A DNA stretch of 64,000 nt from Colletotrichum lupini (Eukaryota > Ascomycota > Sordariomycetes > Glomerellales > Glomerellaceae), in NCBI RefSeq assembly GCF_023278565.1, contig NC_064674.1, positions 124,001 through 188,000 on the forward strand, read 5' to 3'. This document shows positions 1 through 13,105 of the stretch, piece after piece. Positions within the stretch are counted from its first letter, which is position 1. Every line of letters starts with the position of its first letter. Position numbers and translations under genes: made by a program. The notes below the pieces were generated by a model. The model worked only from the letters and a program-made list of their open reading frames with translations, was not told where the DNA came from and searched no databases.

Positions 1-1497
1 TTTTTATAAAAGGCCTTAAAAATAATAAGCCTAGTGCTCTAGCCTTTTTATTATAGTAAGTAGTTTTTATTAACTTATAATTTATTATTACTCCGTATTT
101 ATAAGCTTTTATAATTAATAAGTAACGGGTTACTATTCTCTATTAGCTTACTACGATAAAATTACCGTAATAGTTTTAATTAAAGCGTCGGTTTTTATTT
201 ATATAATACATTATAGGTTCTAATACGTAAGTACGGTTATTAAAGTAAAAGTAACCTTTAGCTAATTAAACGCCTCGTTTATTTCCTTAGTCTACTAGAA
301 GTCCCTTATTTACCCCTTTTCTATTTTTAATCATACTATTATTAGTATAACGATACCTAAGTATTTAGTAATAAACTTCTAATAAAAATTATAAAACCCT
401 AAGAATACTTAGATATCCCTAATAAACTCTAGCGCCTTTTAATTAGCGATTATTCGCACTCGCAATAAATTAATCTCGATTCTTTTTAGTATAATAATAT
501 AACTTAAGAACTCGACCCTCTTTTAATAGAACGAGTACTTTAATAGTTTAGTAAAAAGCCCGTATAAATATAAATATTAAAGGACCTTCTTAATATTCTC
601 CATATATTACTCTTTTATTATTAAGTAGATTATTAAATTATCTATATATATTATATAGTAAATATCTAGCAAATTAATAAGCGCTTAGTAAATATATACT
701 TAGAACGTTACGGGTACGTTCGTTAGCCTAAAAGGCATAATAATATACTTAAAATAACTATATTAGCTCCGGAATACTATTTTCTATCGGTCAACTTTTT
801 TAATTTCAATATAATAATAAGTATCCCTAATATTTATTTTTAAGATCTATTTTACTCTGCAAAGCCTATTTAAGAGCTTATTAATAAGTAGTAGTAAGTA
901 TCGATTTTTTGTAATTATTTTATTTAGCCCGTAGTAATTTATATAAAAGCGTAGTATACTATCCTTTTTTAATATCAAAAGGATCGGTACCCTAACCTTA
1001 CTAATTAAAAATATAATATAACCGTTCGCTAAGTTCTTAATAATATACGCGCGAAGCTTGTTAAGTTATTTCTTATTTAATAAATAAATAGGACTATAGA
1101 GTGGTTTAGTACTTAGAACTAGGTTAATAAAGTATTTTACCCCGCTATATAACTACGGTCCCTTTACTAACTACTTATCGAACGTTTTTATTTTTAATTA
1201 AAGTTTTAATAATAAACCCCTTTATAATTTAATCTCTATTACCCCCGTAATACTTCTTATAGTAGTAATATATAATATATACGCCCTCTCGTAATTCTTA
1301 ATAATATTATAAGCTATTGCCTCTAATTTAATAACTAAAATAGGCTCGTACGACTATATATTTATTATTATATTAATATAAATACTCTCTTAGCCTATCG
1401 ATAGTTATAATAGTAAGAGGTCTACTATTCCTTTATCCTTATTAACTATAGTAAATAGTTACTAAATCTTCCTTAGCTACTTATAGTAATTAATAAG

Positions 1498-2010
1498 TCT
1501 AGCACGTATAGCTTTAACGAGGTAATGCGGGATATTCTTATAAAGAATATAAAAAGTGAATATTCATATAGAAGCAAGAATATATAAATATAGGGGAAAT
1601 AAGCGTATATAAAAGAGGTTTTTGTAGTAAAGAGAGTAATATAGTTGAATTACTATATGAGAAGTTGCTTGCTTAACGAAAGGTCTAGGTAGGCAAATAC
1701 ACGCCTATATATAGGCATAAAAACCTCCTACTAGAATATTCCATGCTTATTAATTATGATATAATTAATAAGCGTATACGTAAGTGAATGCGTAATCGTA
1801 GTACGTAATTCCGCCTCGAGTAAATTCCAGATTATTCAGTTACCTTCCAGTACTTTCCATTGCTCACGTAAGCTTATATAAGCAGTATTGCTTACATAAT
1901 CAATACCTATAATAATCTACAGGAATCGTAGATTAATATGGTATATAGTTTGCTTACGTAATATTGACAATAAGGCGAATAATAAGGTAAACAAAGTTAC
2001 CTTCGTAACA
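1498..2010 (-). mobile_element. 513-bp solo LTR-like insertion, copy 1 (with 5-bp TSD)
   Basis: On the minus strand the element begins TGTTACGAAGG and ends GTGCTAGA. It is flanked by perfect direct repeats ATAAG at 1493-1497 and 2011-2015. A second copy of exactly the same length lies inverted at 2843-3355. The 5' TG and 5-bp target duplication fit an LTR left by recombination, although the 3' end is not the usual CA. It has no coding capacity. It retains CA and TG dinucleotides, unlike the surrounding sequence. Confidence 0.75.
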
Positions 2011-2060
2011 ATAAGGAAGAGTATTAATTAATAAGCTTTCCCCTAGCTTACGGCTTTACT

Positions 2061-2261
2061 TTAAAAGTCCCTTAATAAAGGAGCTATAATAATAGCCGGG
2101 GTTAACCCTAAGTAAGTTACGAGCCTAGTACTAATAATATCTATTTCGGAGTATATATTTATATTAACTTTTACTAGCTTTTTAGTAATACCTCGTAAAA
2201 CTATTACCCTACTTTGCGTAATTATTTTTATTAATACCCTCTTAATACTTAATATAAGCAT
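2061..2261 (-). pseudogene. retropepsin/pol N-terminal segment of the gypsy relic
   Basis: A stop-free stretch of 66 codons on the minus strand contains EIDIISTRLVTYLGL. This resembles the sequence just after the active site of gypsy aspartic proteases (D-S/T-G followed by a hydrophobic run). The D-S/T-G triad itself is not intact. It sits between the CCHC gag remnant (about 2395-2450) and the RT remnant (about 637-760), the normal gag-PR-RT order, and is separated from RT by the 1498-2010 insertion. The apparent start codon has no meaning; this is part of a dead polyprotein. Confidence 0.55.
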
Positions 2262-2842
2262 ATTAGGTATATTACTTATACTTACTCGTTTTTTAACGAG
2301 TCGACCTCTATAACTCTTAGCTTAGTAATAACCCGTTAGATAGTTATTAATATTAACTTCGATTAGGGGTACGTTAACTTATCGTCGCCCCTATTTCTTA
2401 ACTTATTTTTTTAATACTTACTAAATATATAGCCTATTTTATTATATATAAAGTACTTAATATTACTACTACGACGCTTTTATAATAGCTTAGTACGAGT
2501 ACTTTTATTATACGGCTTTTATAATATTACTCTTAGCGAGTTTTTAAAGCCTAGCCCCTTAGAGCTCTCCCTACTCTTTTTTTTATAAAAGGGGGATATT
2601 TAACGCAGTTATTTTAATAATAAATATAGCCTCTTTTTACCGTCCTTTTATAATTAGTCGCCGCCCTTTTACTAATTTAATAACTATAGTTTATTAGCTT
2701 TATAAGTTATATCGCGTACTCTCTTAATTAAAACTTTATAATAAATTAAATCGTCCTATAACTAGGATAGTAGTCTAAAAAAGAACTAATATACCTCTAC
2801 CTTCGAATTCTCTATATTTTCTATACTTAAATTATAATAAAT

Positions 2843-3355
2843 TGTTACGAAGGTAACTTTGTTTACCTTATTATTCGCCTTATTATCAATATTACGTAAG
2901 CAAACTATATACCGTATTAATCTACGATTTCTGTAGATTATTATAGGTATTGATTATGTAAGCAATACTGCTTATATAAGCTTACGTGAGCAATGGAAAG
3001 TACTGGAAGGTAACTGAATAATCTGGAATTTACTCGAGGCGGAATTACGTACTACGATTACGCATTCACTTACGTATACGCTTATTAATTATATCATAAT
3101 TAATAAGCAATGGAATATTCTAGTAGGAGGTTTTTATGCCTATATATAGGCGTGTATTTGCCTACCTAGACCTTTCGTTAAGCAAGCAACTTCTTATATA
3201 GTAATTCAACTATATTACTCTCTTTACTACAAAACCTCTTTTATATACGCTTATATCCCCTATATTCATATATTCTTGCTTCTATATGAATATTCACTTT
3301 TTATATTCTTTATAAGAATATCCCGCATTACCTCGTTAAAGCTATACGTGCTAGA
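2843..3355 (+). mobile_element. 513-bp solo LTR-like insertion, copy 2 (with 5-bp TSD)
   Basis: The element runs from TGTTACGAAGG to GTGCTAGA and is flanked by perfect direct repeats TAAAT at 2838-2842 and 3356-3360. It is nearly identical to the copy at 1498-2010 but in the opposite orientation. The substitutions I noticed in the first 150 bases (G/A, A/G, C/T) are all transitions, and there is a 1-base indel near 3108. The different target duplications show two independent insertions rather than the arms of one inverted-repeat element. Confidence 0.75.
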
Positions 3356-4240
3356 TAAATCGCTAACTACTTAGCAAAGAACTAAGTAGGGGTCTAGCCC
3401 TCTTTTAGCCTCTTTATCCTTAGCTCTTTATAATATTCCCGTTTTTAAGTCTCGGGGTCTACGTATTATTAGTAAATAAATACTAAAAAGTCGCCCTAAG
3501 AGAGGGGATCCTAGAGGCTCTTTTTATAATTACGCTATTATATTTATAATAATAGGGATATTTTAAATAAGGCCTATTTAATATACTATTTTATAATACT
3601 TTTTATACAAAGCTTATTACTTACCTCTATAATAATAATTTAGTTTACTACTTAAGTACTTATAAACTTTTCTTTAATTAGTTTATAGTTATAAAAAGGA
3701 GGCTTTTTATATTCTCGTTAACTTAGATACGTCGCCGGCCGCTTAGTAAGTTATTAAACGAGCTCTTTATATCGACGCCGTTTTTAGTTTTAATTTTTAA
3801 CTATTATTTCTATTATTTTATAAAAATAGGTTATTATTAAGCCTATAAGGTCTATTAAACTAACTATCTTAGTACTATTCGCGCCTTTATACGTACTTTA
3901 ACCTCGTATATTTAGTAATTAGCTATTAATAAACGCCCTATTTATAATAAATAGGGTCTTCGGGGTATTAACGGGGTAACTAGCCCGTAAGGGTAATTTA
4001 CCCTAATTATCTTTTTTATTTAGCTCTTTTATAAATATTAGTATTTAGGTAGGACTCGCCCTATAATAAGCTCGTTTTCTTAAATAGAATAGGGTTAAGT
4101 AGTCGACTCTAAATAGCTATAGCTCGTTAGTATTAACGGCTCTTTATTAATAGCTAAGCGTCGTTTTATTAACGTTCCGTTCGTTTCCGTAATTTATTAT
4201 TACTTATACTAATTACTTTATAAGAATAAAAGCTTTAGAA

Positions 4241-4431
4241 TTATAAAAGATTAGGCTATAAATACTTAATTAGCGAGGTTATAATATAAATATAGGTATA
4301 TTATAAAACTAAAGCTTATAAAGTCCTTCGTAAGGGCTCTACTTCTTAAAAAGTTCTTTTATAATACGATCCGTATACTAGTTACTAAGTTATTAGCGTC
4401 CTATTACTAGCCGCATCCCGAATTTATTATA
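4241..4431 (-). repeat. LTR-like repeat shared with 60,243-60,431
   Basis: About 190 bp match a segment near 60,243-60,431 in the same orientation. Shared blocks include TAAAGCTTATAAAGTC and CGTCCTATTACTAGCCGC. Most differences are A/G or C/T. Similarity ends abruptly on both sides, so it is a repeat unit with defined ends. It lies just upstream (on the minus strand) of the gag remnant of the gypsy relic, so it may be that element's 5' LTR. A solo LTR is equally possible, because the flanks of the two copies differ. Confidence 0.5.
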
Positions 4432-7400
4432 ATATATAAATACTTTTATAATAACTTTATAATAATTATAAGCTTAGCTCTAATTTAAACCCCTATACTT
4501 TTATTAAAAAATTATTTCCTAGGGACTACGGTTTATTATATCCTTTTTTATAATATTATTTAACCCCTGTTACGTTCGTTAACCTTATTTTTAAATAAAT
4601 TAATATTTTTTAAAAAAACTACCGATATTCCTAAATAAAAGCTTAATTATTAATAAAATTAGCTTAAGTAGTACCTCGCTTTATTAGTTAAGGCTTAGTT
4701 AAAAAATATCTAAGACTTACTAAACTTAAATAACCTTATTTCCTTATTAAATCCGTTACTTTTTATTAAGTCTATTTTTTTAATTAAAAAGTACGTTAAA
4801 ATACGAAATACTACTTAAAATTAAGTATATAAAACGGCCTTAACTAAATATTAATAAAGACTTAAGGAGTTTATTTAATAATAAACTAAATAATTAAAAA
4901 ATAAGATTATAATCGAACCCTTTATTAAAAACGCTCGAACTAAGTAATTAGTTAATTAAATTAAGTAATTAGTCGTTTTAATAAAACTAAAGGCCGTAAT
5001 AATAAATTAAGTACGTCTTATTAAAAAATACGCCTTTTTTATTTAGTAAACCGTATTTAAAATAATCTCTTATTTATAAAAAGAGAGATTATACGAATTA
5101 ATAAATTACTAAATCTCGTTTATAATTACTTACGAAATCTTAGAAAATACGAAAAAAGAGCTTATTAATTCTTTAAACTACTCCCTTTATATTATAATTA
5201 AGGTTTTTAAATGAAAATACGTACTAAATAACTCTAATTTATTTATAATTATAAAAAAGGAATTTAATATAATTATAAATAAAATAAACTCTAGTGTTAA
5301 CTTATTAATTTAAATTAAAAACTTCTTTTTAGCTTATTATTAAGTAACGTAGCTTAAGCTATTTAAAGTCTAAAGGACCCTTGCTTTAAAACCCTTTTTT
5401 TATATAATTATACCTCGCTTTATTTTAAACTAATTTAATTAAGAGCTCGTTAAGATTATTAAACTAAAATAAAAAAGAAAAGCGATCCTTAATATAGGGT
5501 ATTATATTAAGATTTTTAACGACTTTTTATATAAAGAGGTAGTATATAGTAAGAGTTATAAATAAACTTTTATAATATTTATAATATTAATAAGTTATTT
5601 AGATTTCTTTAAGTAGAATAAAGCAATTTTTAACTTATTTATTAACTATTTTTATAAAAGGACTTATTATTAAAAGCTAATAAATTATATAAAAATAAAG
5701 CTTATTTTAATAAGTAAAACGAAGTTAAAATATATTTAGCTAGGTATTAATAACGCTTAAAAAATAATTTCTTATTTAAACTAAGAAAAGTATACTAACC
5801 TCCGTATTAATTTTATTTAAAAAGGCTAGATTTATTTAAAACCCCTTTTTAAATAGAGTAATAATAACTAAAGTCGTTTTAAAAAAATAATTAAAACCGG
5901 TAAGCTAAGTAATAAAAAGAATTTTAAAAGAACCTATTTTTTAAATATTATAGTTATAATTATTAACGTTAGTTTACTTTTTAAGCTAAGTATAAGAAGG
6001 AATAGGAATAGTAATTTTATTATCTTTTTTATCCCCTTTATTAACTTATACCTCTTTTTTAAAAATATAATTGTAAATAATTATAATACTATTTACATTG
6101 TTGATAATTAATCGCTTTTAAAGCCGGATTTTATTTAATAAAATAATAGTTTAGAAAATATAGATTTTAAAATAGCTTTTTATTTTATTATTATGAAAAA
6201 AACGAGGATTATATATAATATTTTTATAAAATTAAAGGGGCCTAAAGTAGAGTACCTTACTCTTTATAATATTAATTTTATTAAAAACTTCTATATAAAC
6301 GTTATATTAAAAGCTCTTTTTTAAAGAATTAGTATTTAATACTTAGGTTTTAATTATACCCTTTAGTTTAGTAATAAATTTAGGAACGTTATTATTAAGT
6401 AGCTCGAAAAAAAGGTTAATCTAGTTTTTTTAAAATATAAGCCCTATTCGTCCTATTTTTTATTTAGAAATTAGTCTTTGCTTATTAATATAATTTTAAT
6501 ACGTAGTACTTAGTACTTACGTTCTTTATACTAATTAAAGAACGACTAATTAAATACGGCCTAGCTCTAGTACTTTAAATCTAAATATTTTATATTAATA
6601 ATACTTAAAAAGCTCGTTTTAATTACTTAGGGGGTAAGGATTAAAAGACTAAGCTATTTAAAATATTAATACTATATAACTATTTATATAAAATAGGTTA
6701 TTTTATAACGTACTTTAAAATAAAAAATAACCTAACCTTATTATAAGATCTTAAAAGACCTTTTTAATTACTTACTAGCTTATAAACGAAATAAATAGCT
6801 AATATTAATTAAAAATAAGTATTTAAGTAAAATCTTCGTCTTTTTATATATTATAAAAACTTATAATATAGTATTTAGGGTCTTATACTTTTTTAAATAA
6901 TAAGTATATACGTAAAAGGGCGTAGTTATTTATAAAATCCGATAAAACGTAAAACGTATAGTAATTATAATTAATAATAAAACTCGTTTTTAAATATAAG
7001 TACGGGAGCTAAGAATAAATTTAAAAACTACTCCTCTATATATAAAAAAACTAAATAAAAGAGGGAAACGAGCTAACTAGGAAATTATTAATAAAATAAT
7101 TAGTATAATATTAATAGCTAGCTTATTAAACGAACTCTAAATAAAAGCTATATTAGCTATAGCTTACTTATATAATATTAGCCCTAGGTAATATACTAAT
7201 TAGCTATTATTAATTTAAATTAAAAAAGTTTAGTTTACTTATTATTTTAAATAATAATAATTAATAAATATATTAAAGCTCGCTCGTAATTTACGTTTTT
7301 ATTAGGGGTAGACGTATAGATATAATTATAAAGCGTACCTTTTTAAAAAGAATTATAAACAAAGAATTAATAAAAGACGCTTTAAAATAAAATAGAGGGG

Positions 7401-10400
7401 ATATATTAAGTACTTTATAAGTTATATACCGAACGCTTATAACTTATATAGGATTTAAATCCCCTCGCTTTTAAAAGTTATTATTATTTAAAATATAACG
7501 TTTAATAAGATAGCTTTTTATTTAAAAGATAATACTAAAACCGTAATTCGTTTATTTAAGTTAAGGGCCGTAATAAATAAGATTTAATAACTATTTATAA
7601 TAATTAAACCTAAGCTCTAATTATTTAAAATTATAAATAAAGAGGAGGCTATATTAATTAATAATAAAGAGTAGCTATTATTACTTATACTTATTTTATA
7701 AAAAATAAATAAGGCTATAAAAAAACCTAGTTCGTTTCTAAATAAATAAGGTAAGTAGTTACTTATTCCTAAACTAATTCTAAATTTTAAAAGTCCGGAG
7801 TTAAATACGAACTTTACTTAGTTAATTAAGGTTATAAGCGAGGCTATTAAAAAAGTCGATCTTCTTATTAAAAAGATTAAAAACGTAATATATATATAAA
7901 TAAATAAAAAAACTTTTTAAAGCTCTTATAAAAAAGATCCTTTTACTTAACTAAACCCTAATAAACCCCTTTAATAAATAAGCTTATATTAAGAAATAAG
8001 AATAATAAACGACCTAGTTAATAACTTTAATATAATTAGTATATATAGTTAAAAAGAGGACGAGTATACTAAATAAAGCCGGAAGTTAAAAAACTAATTA
8101 CTAAAAGTATTTATTAAAAACCTAAGTTAACGAGAGCGACTTAAGTAATACTTTTTTTATATTTAAGTAAAAAGAGACTAAGACTCCTTTTTTAATACGT
8201 ATATACTTAATTAGTAAAAAGTAATTAATAAGGTAACCTAGGGGTATCGGACGCTATATTACTACGTTTATATTATAATTAGTAAAACGAAGTATGTTTT
8301 ATTAATTACGGTCTAATTTAATTAAATTTATACGGATTAATTAATTACCCCTTTAGGGAAGTAAAAGGATATTTTTAAAATACTAAAACTTTTAAAAAGT
8401 TAATTTATAAAGGTAGTATAGTTAGAAATTTAGAAACTAAAAGAAATAAATACTTAAAAAGTAGTTAGTAAAGCGTCGGTTACCTCTAAGTTAATACCCC
8501 TTAAATAAGTATTTAATTATAAGCTAGATAGCGATAATTACTTTAATTATTATAAAACGAGAATTTATATTAGGGAGGACTTTTGAAAATAATACTTTTT
8601 AAAAAAAACTTACGTAGCGACGCTAATTATTAAGACGTTTAGGGTAGTTATAACTATTATTACTTAATTCGATTTAAAAATCTATTAATATAATATCATA
8701 AACGCTTTTTTAAATATAATTAAAAAACTAAGTAACCCCCCTATTATTTATAAGCTTTTAAACGGTTTTTATAAATTAAGAATATATATTAAACTTAAAT
8801 AGGCCCTATATAATACTTATAACGCTCTATTATTATAATATAAAGAGCTAGTATTAATCTTTAAAGATCTAGGTTTTTTATTTATAAATAAGGACCCGTA
8901 CTTATTTTAAGATTTTATTAAAAAAGTCCTAGTTCTTTTTTATATAAATAATATCCTTATTTTTTATTATAAAAACTACGTTTACGAGGCTAGTTAAGTA
9001 ACTAAGGGACTTAAAAAAAAGTATAAAATAAAAAACTAAGAACTAGTTTCGTAATATCTTAAGATAAGGGTCGTTTATAATTAACTAAATAAAAAGATCT
9101 ACTTAGTTTATAATTAATATTTTAAAAAAGTAACTAAGAAGTTTAATCTTATTAACTTTACTATTTTTATAACCCCGTTATTAACGGTCCTAATTAAAAA
9201 AAACCTAAAGATTATATCCCTAAATAAGACTAAGTTTTTTAAAAAAAAGTTAGATTAATATTATATATAGTAATTATAATTTAGCTTAACGTTATTTTTA
9301 TATACGCTCTATTTTCTTAGTTTTTCATAAACCCGTCTTATTAATATTATTTTATTATAAATTAGGTTATATAATACCTTTTTTATATATAATACTTAAT
9401 AATATACTTCGGGATCTCGGGGACTAGCTAGGTATTATTAATTATAAGCGACGCTTTATTTATAAATAATAAAGAGACTCGAAAATCTTTATAGGGTTTT
9501 ATAATCTCCTTTTTTAATAGCCTCGTTTAGTAAAAAATAGTTCGTTAAAATATAATAACTACGTTAATTATAAAAGCCGAATTATTAAACTTAGAATATA
9601 AAATTAAAAAGATACTCGCTCTTAAATACCTTTTTAAAAATATCTTATTTAAACTTAGTAATATATAAAAAGTATATTATAATAATCGTTAAATAATTAA
9701 ACTCGTAATAAAAAAAAAGAACGTATTTTAACTCGCTTATATTACGTTAATATTTAGAATATATAGCTACGATAAGAGTATTTAAAAAGCTTATTTTAAA
9801 TAATTTATATATTAATAAATAAAATACTAGTTAATAGTTTTATAAAGAACTTTTTTAGAGCGAAGTTCGAGTATTTTATATTGCTCTTAAATATAAGAAA
9901 TATATAAGAGATAATTATACTAAATAAAAAAACGTTTAAAAAGTAATAAAACGGCCCGGGGGGCCTAGTTTTTAATTAAAAAACGTAGCTTATAGCTAGG
10001 GAGTATAAAATTATTTTAATAACCCCGTTAAGTTATTTAAAAAGAGGCTATTTATTTAGGAAAATAAGCGTATATTTATTTAAAAAAGACTTAAATATAG
10101 GCTATATACTTCAAAAGATATATAAATTAATAAGAATATTGATTTTAATTTAAATACTATTTATTTTTATAAGTAAAATAGCTAATATTATTACGTTTTT
10201 AATAAGTTTTTTTAATAACGCTTTTAATATAAAAAAAGTACTTATAAACGCCTCTCTTATTAGGGCCTTATTTATATAAACCCCCTTATTCTTATTTTTA
10301 TTTAAAAAACCGTTATATTTAAAAGCCTTATATAATACTACTATTACGTAAGTTAAGGTCTATATATCGGGTTATAAATAATAAATAGAACGAGGACGGC

Positions 10401-10650
10401 TTAAAATATACTTTATAAAGTATAAGTAGTTTTATATTAATAGTTATAGTTATTATTAACTTTTTTATTACCTCCTACTTAAAATATAAGAACTTTATAT
10501 TTAAAAACTATACATACCCCTTAAAAATAGGAGTATAACCCGACTTTTTATAAATTTAGTAGCGTTAGTATTTATTATTAATACGTAAATTTAGGAAATA
10601 CGTACTATTTAAATAGTTATTAAGGGCGCTCTTAATATACCTAAGGTATT
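4432..10650 (+). mobile_element. RIP-degraded Ty1/copia retrotransposon relic
   Basis: The plus strand keeps copia pol pieces in order. The end of the integrase region at 7438-7522 reads IPSLLKVIII, a stop, then NITFNKIAFY, which resembles the copia motif before the RT. The RT catalytic region at 8937-8964 reads FYINNILIF, with both catalytic Asp codons now Asn. The next 160 bases continue as a copia RT with scattered TAA/TAG codons. The relic is dense in TA and almost free of CA/TG. LTRs could not be paired by eye, so both ends are approximate. It lies in the opposite orientation to the gypsy relic at 1-4240. Confidence 0.7.
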
Positions 10651-10800
10651 TATAACTAGACGGGGGAGGTAAAAGTACTACCTTATATTAAACTTTAGTA
10701 TTAAGGATAGTATTAAAAAGATCCGCTATTAAGAATTAGTTCTATAAATAATAATAATTAAAAAAGTATTATATATATAGTTAACTACTCTATATTCTTT

Positions 10801-11022
10801 AAAAAAAAGGTAAGGGAGGGGGCTATAAACCTATTTTATTTCTTCAAATTTTTTAAAAAAAATTTTTTTTTTTTTTTTTTTTTTTAAAAAGAGGTAAAGG
10901 AGGGGGTTACAAACCTTCTTTATTTACGCTATTTTTTTAAAAAACGAGGACGTTTTTTTAATTTTTAAAAAAGAGCGAGAAAGGGGGTTATAAACCCTCT
11001 TTATTTTTATTACTTTTTTAAA
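10801..11022. repeat. three imperfect copies of an about 83-bp tandem repeat
   Basis: Units start near 10801, 10885 and 10966. Each has an A-rich start, a G-rich core (GGTAAAGGAGGGGGTTAC in unit 2), AAACC, then a T-rich stretch. A long T run (10863-10885) separates units 1 and 2. It is the only place in this AT-rich block with repeated G runs. No coding sense is apparent. Confidence 0.7.
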
Positions 11023-11885
11023 TAACTTATTTAGTTATAAAGCTATTATTTATTAAATAAAGTAATTAAATTAATATTAAATAAATAAAGGCTATATTAT
11101 AATTAAAATATAAAATAAAAGAATATTACTTACTTATCTCGGGCTCGTAAAGGGGGCTAGGGGAGCTACTATTCTTTTTTAAAGCCGTAATTTTATATTT
11201 ATATTTCTTAATCTCTCGTACTATAGTAATATAACTATAATTTTTAATTAATCGTTTTAATAATATTTAAATAAAAACGATATTATTAATAAAAATCCTT
11301 TTTTAATAAAATATACGTATAAGAACGCGGGTATAAAAGCGAAAAATAAGAGGATATATATATAATAATAATATAAATATAAATTAAAAAGAGAAGGAAA
11401 GTCGGTATTATAAATAGTAATAAGAAATTTATATATTTACTATTTTTAACTTATATGTTAATTATTTAACTAATAAAAGGCCGTCCCTCGGTTATACTTT
11501 TTATTAATAATATAGCCTTAAGATTACTTATAATAATAAATATAGAGGTTAATTTATAGCTAATTTACCCCTTATTTATAACTCTATATATAAACCGATT
11601 TATTTTATAATTCTTTTTATAAATAGATTTTTATATAGTAATATTTAGTTTTTTATTTTAAATAGACCTTTTTATAATAATATAGGTAGTTAAGTACGCT
11701 TTTTTTAAATATATATTTATTTAGGGGCGTATATTATAATAGCTTTAACTATTTATAAACTTATTATATATTATATAACCTCGGTTATATAATTACTAAG
11801 GCCTATTTCGTTCGTATTTTTTATATTAGAGCGAGCTTCGTACTTATTTCTTATTTCTAATAAATAACCGTTCTCTTTATATATA
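11023..11885. other. AT-rich RIP-type sequence, no gene seen
   Basis: This is CA/TG-poor, TA-rich sequence without a recognisable element domain. It ends at an abrupt change to normal composition at about 11,885-11,895, just after a run of TATATA. Confidence 0.6.
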
Positions 11886-11889
11886 TCGA

Positions 11890-13105
11890 TGCCCCTACAG
11901 TGACTCTACGACACCCTTGATGTCATGGCGACAAGCTTGACCGGGTGTTCGACACCTGTCAGTGCATTGATTCTGCAATGGTATCCTTCGTGCTATTTGC
12001 AGATCTGTTGCATTTGTACGCTACTGGCTTTTCCATGCGCGCTCCACACAGTCATGCATGGCATAAAAAGGACATTGTTCTTGAGGATAATGTTGCGCGG
12101 CTTGCTTGCTTCCAGAAGATGGACGCGACAATGGAGTGTTCAGAGCTCGTCGCATCACGACACGCCATGATAAGGTGTCTTACCTCACCTTCCTAACTTC
12201 CCCTCCGATAAGACACGAGTGATGAGGAAAGTGGAGAGTGAGTGGTTCTCAATACCTAGGTAAGACATAACTTTCCATACAAGAACTTCCCGTTGGTCGC
12301 CATCTTGCCGAAATCACGAGCAAGTTGAACCACTTGCTTCTTTCATTAATCTCCATCCTCATCGGCGATCTCCTGTATTGGACTTGCCCTCCGTCACTCG
12401 AGCGGATGATCGGCTAGCTTGGCCACAAGAGCGAGCTTGCGTCGCCATTTCGCCATCAAAAGTGAGCAGCTGCTTCATTTCCGTCTCCGTCACGGGACAT
12501 GCAATTCTCACCACAGCTCCTTCAGGTGCCCACCTAAACCTCGAGGGCTTCCTGCACCGTCCTCTTCTGCTCGGGAATCTTGTCCCAAAGCGTCTACAAA
12601 CTCCCTACGAGACGTCTTTTCGAATTTGTTCATTTTGCCACTCCAATCACATGTCGCTTTCATGGCGTTGATTTCACGCTCAAGTTTGCAACGCGAAAGT
12701 CTCGTTTCGAGTACAACAAAGATATCATCCTCATACCACAGTATGCCCCGTCACCAAAAACGATCACATCTTCCTTTCCCCGGGTGCCTATCCCACCATT
12801 CCTCTTGGCCCTTTTCCCGGAAACCTCTGCGTCATCAAGATTCAGAACCCTTGCGCTTCGACTTGTGTACCCGACTTCTGCGGTCGAATTTCCCGGCTAG
12901 CACCGGTGCATGAGTCAGCTTTTCCATCCCGAGTTACATGGCGGTTTTGCATCAAAATCGCCATATTGAGTGTTGCGCGTGTAGTAAAAGAGTACAGCAT
13001 ATTGTGTGATTTCCTTTGAAAGCCTGATCCTGCTGGGGCCAATGTTTTGGAAGTATGAAGTTGGAAAGTGAAAAAGGGAAAAAGACCACCACATATCCCA
13101 CCATT
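11890..13105. other. ordinary-composition sequence with no supportable gene
   Basis: Overlapping short open frames occur on both strands (for example plus 12,419-12,913 and minus 12,842-13,132). None shows a recognised domain or a consistent intron set. On the minus strand short hydrophilic segments (around 12,650-12,900) look protein-like but switch frame repeatedly. The stretch may be decayed coding sequence. Confidence 0.4.

Larger units (their letters stand above)
1..4240 (-). mobile_element. RIP-degraded Ty3/gypsy retrotransposon relic, cut by the window start
   Basis: The minus strand carries parts of a gypsy polyprotein in the expected order (gag on the right, then protease, then reverse transcriptase on the left). 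The RT core lies around 637-760: it reads FKYIIMPFRLTNVPVTF at about 706-756, followed by YIDNL at about 637-652, where the family has YLDDI/YIDDL. The second catalytic Asp is therefore Asn. A CCHC gag zinc knuckle with its Cys codons changed to Tyr lies near 2395-2450. RNase H and integrase would lie to the left, outside or at the edge of the window. Many stops are present and CA/TG dinucleotides are nearly absent, as expected after heavy RIP. Two 513-bp elements are nested in it. The element is certainly inactive. Its outer ends are not resolved. Confidence 0.8.

Noticed and set aside
1498..3355. A single DNA transposon with 513-bp terminal inverted repeats
   Set aside because: Each 513-bp unit has its own, different 5-bp target duplication, and the DNA between them belongs to the gypsy relic.
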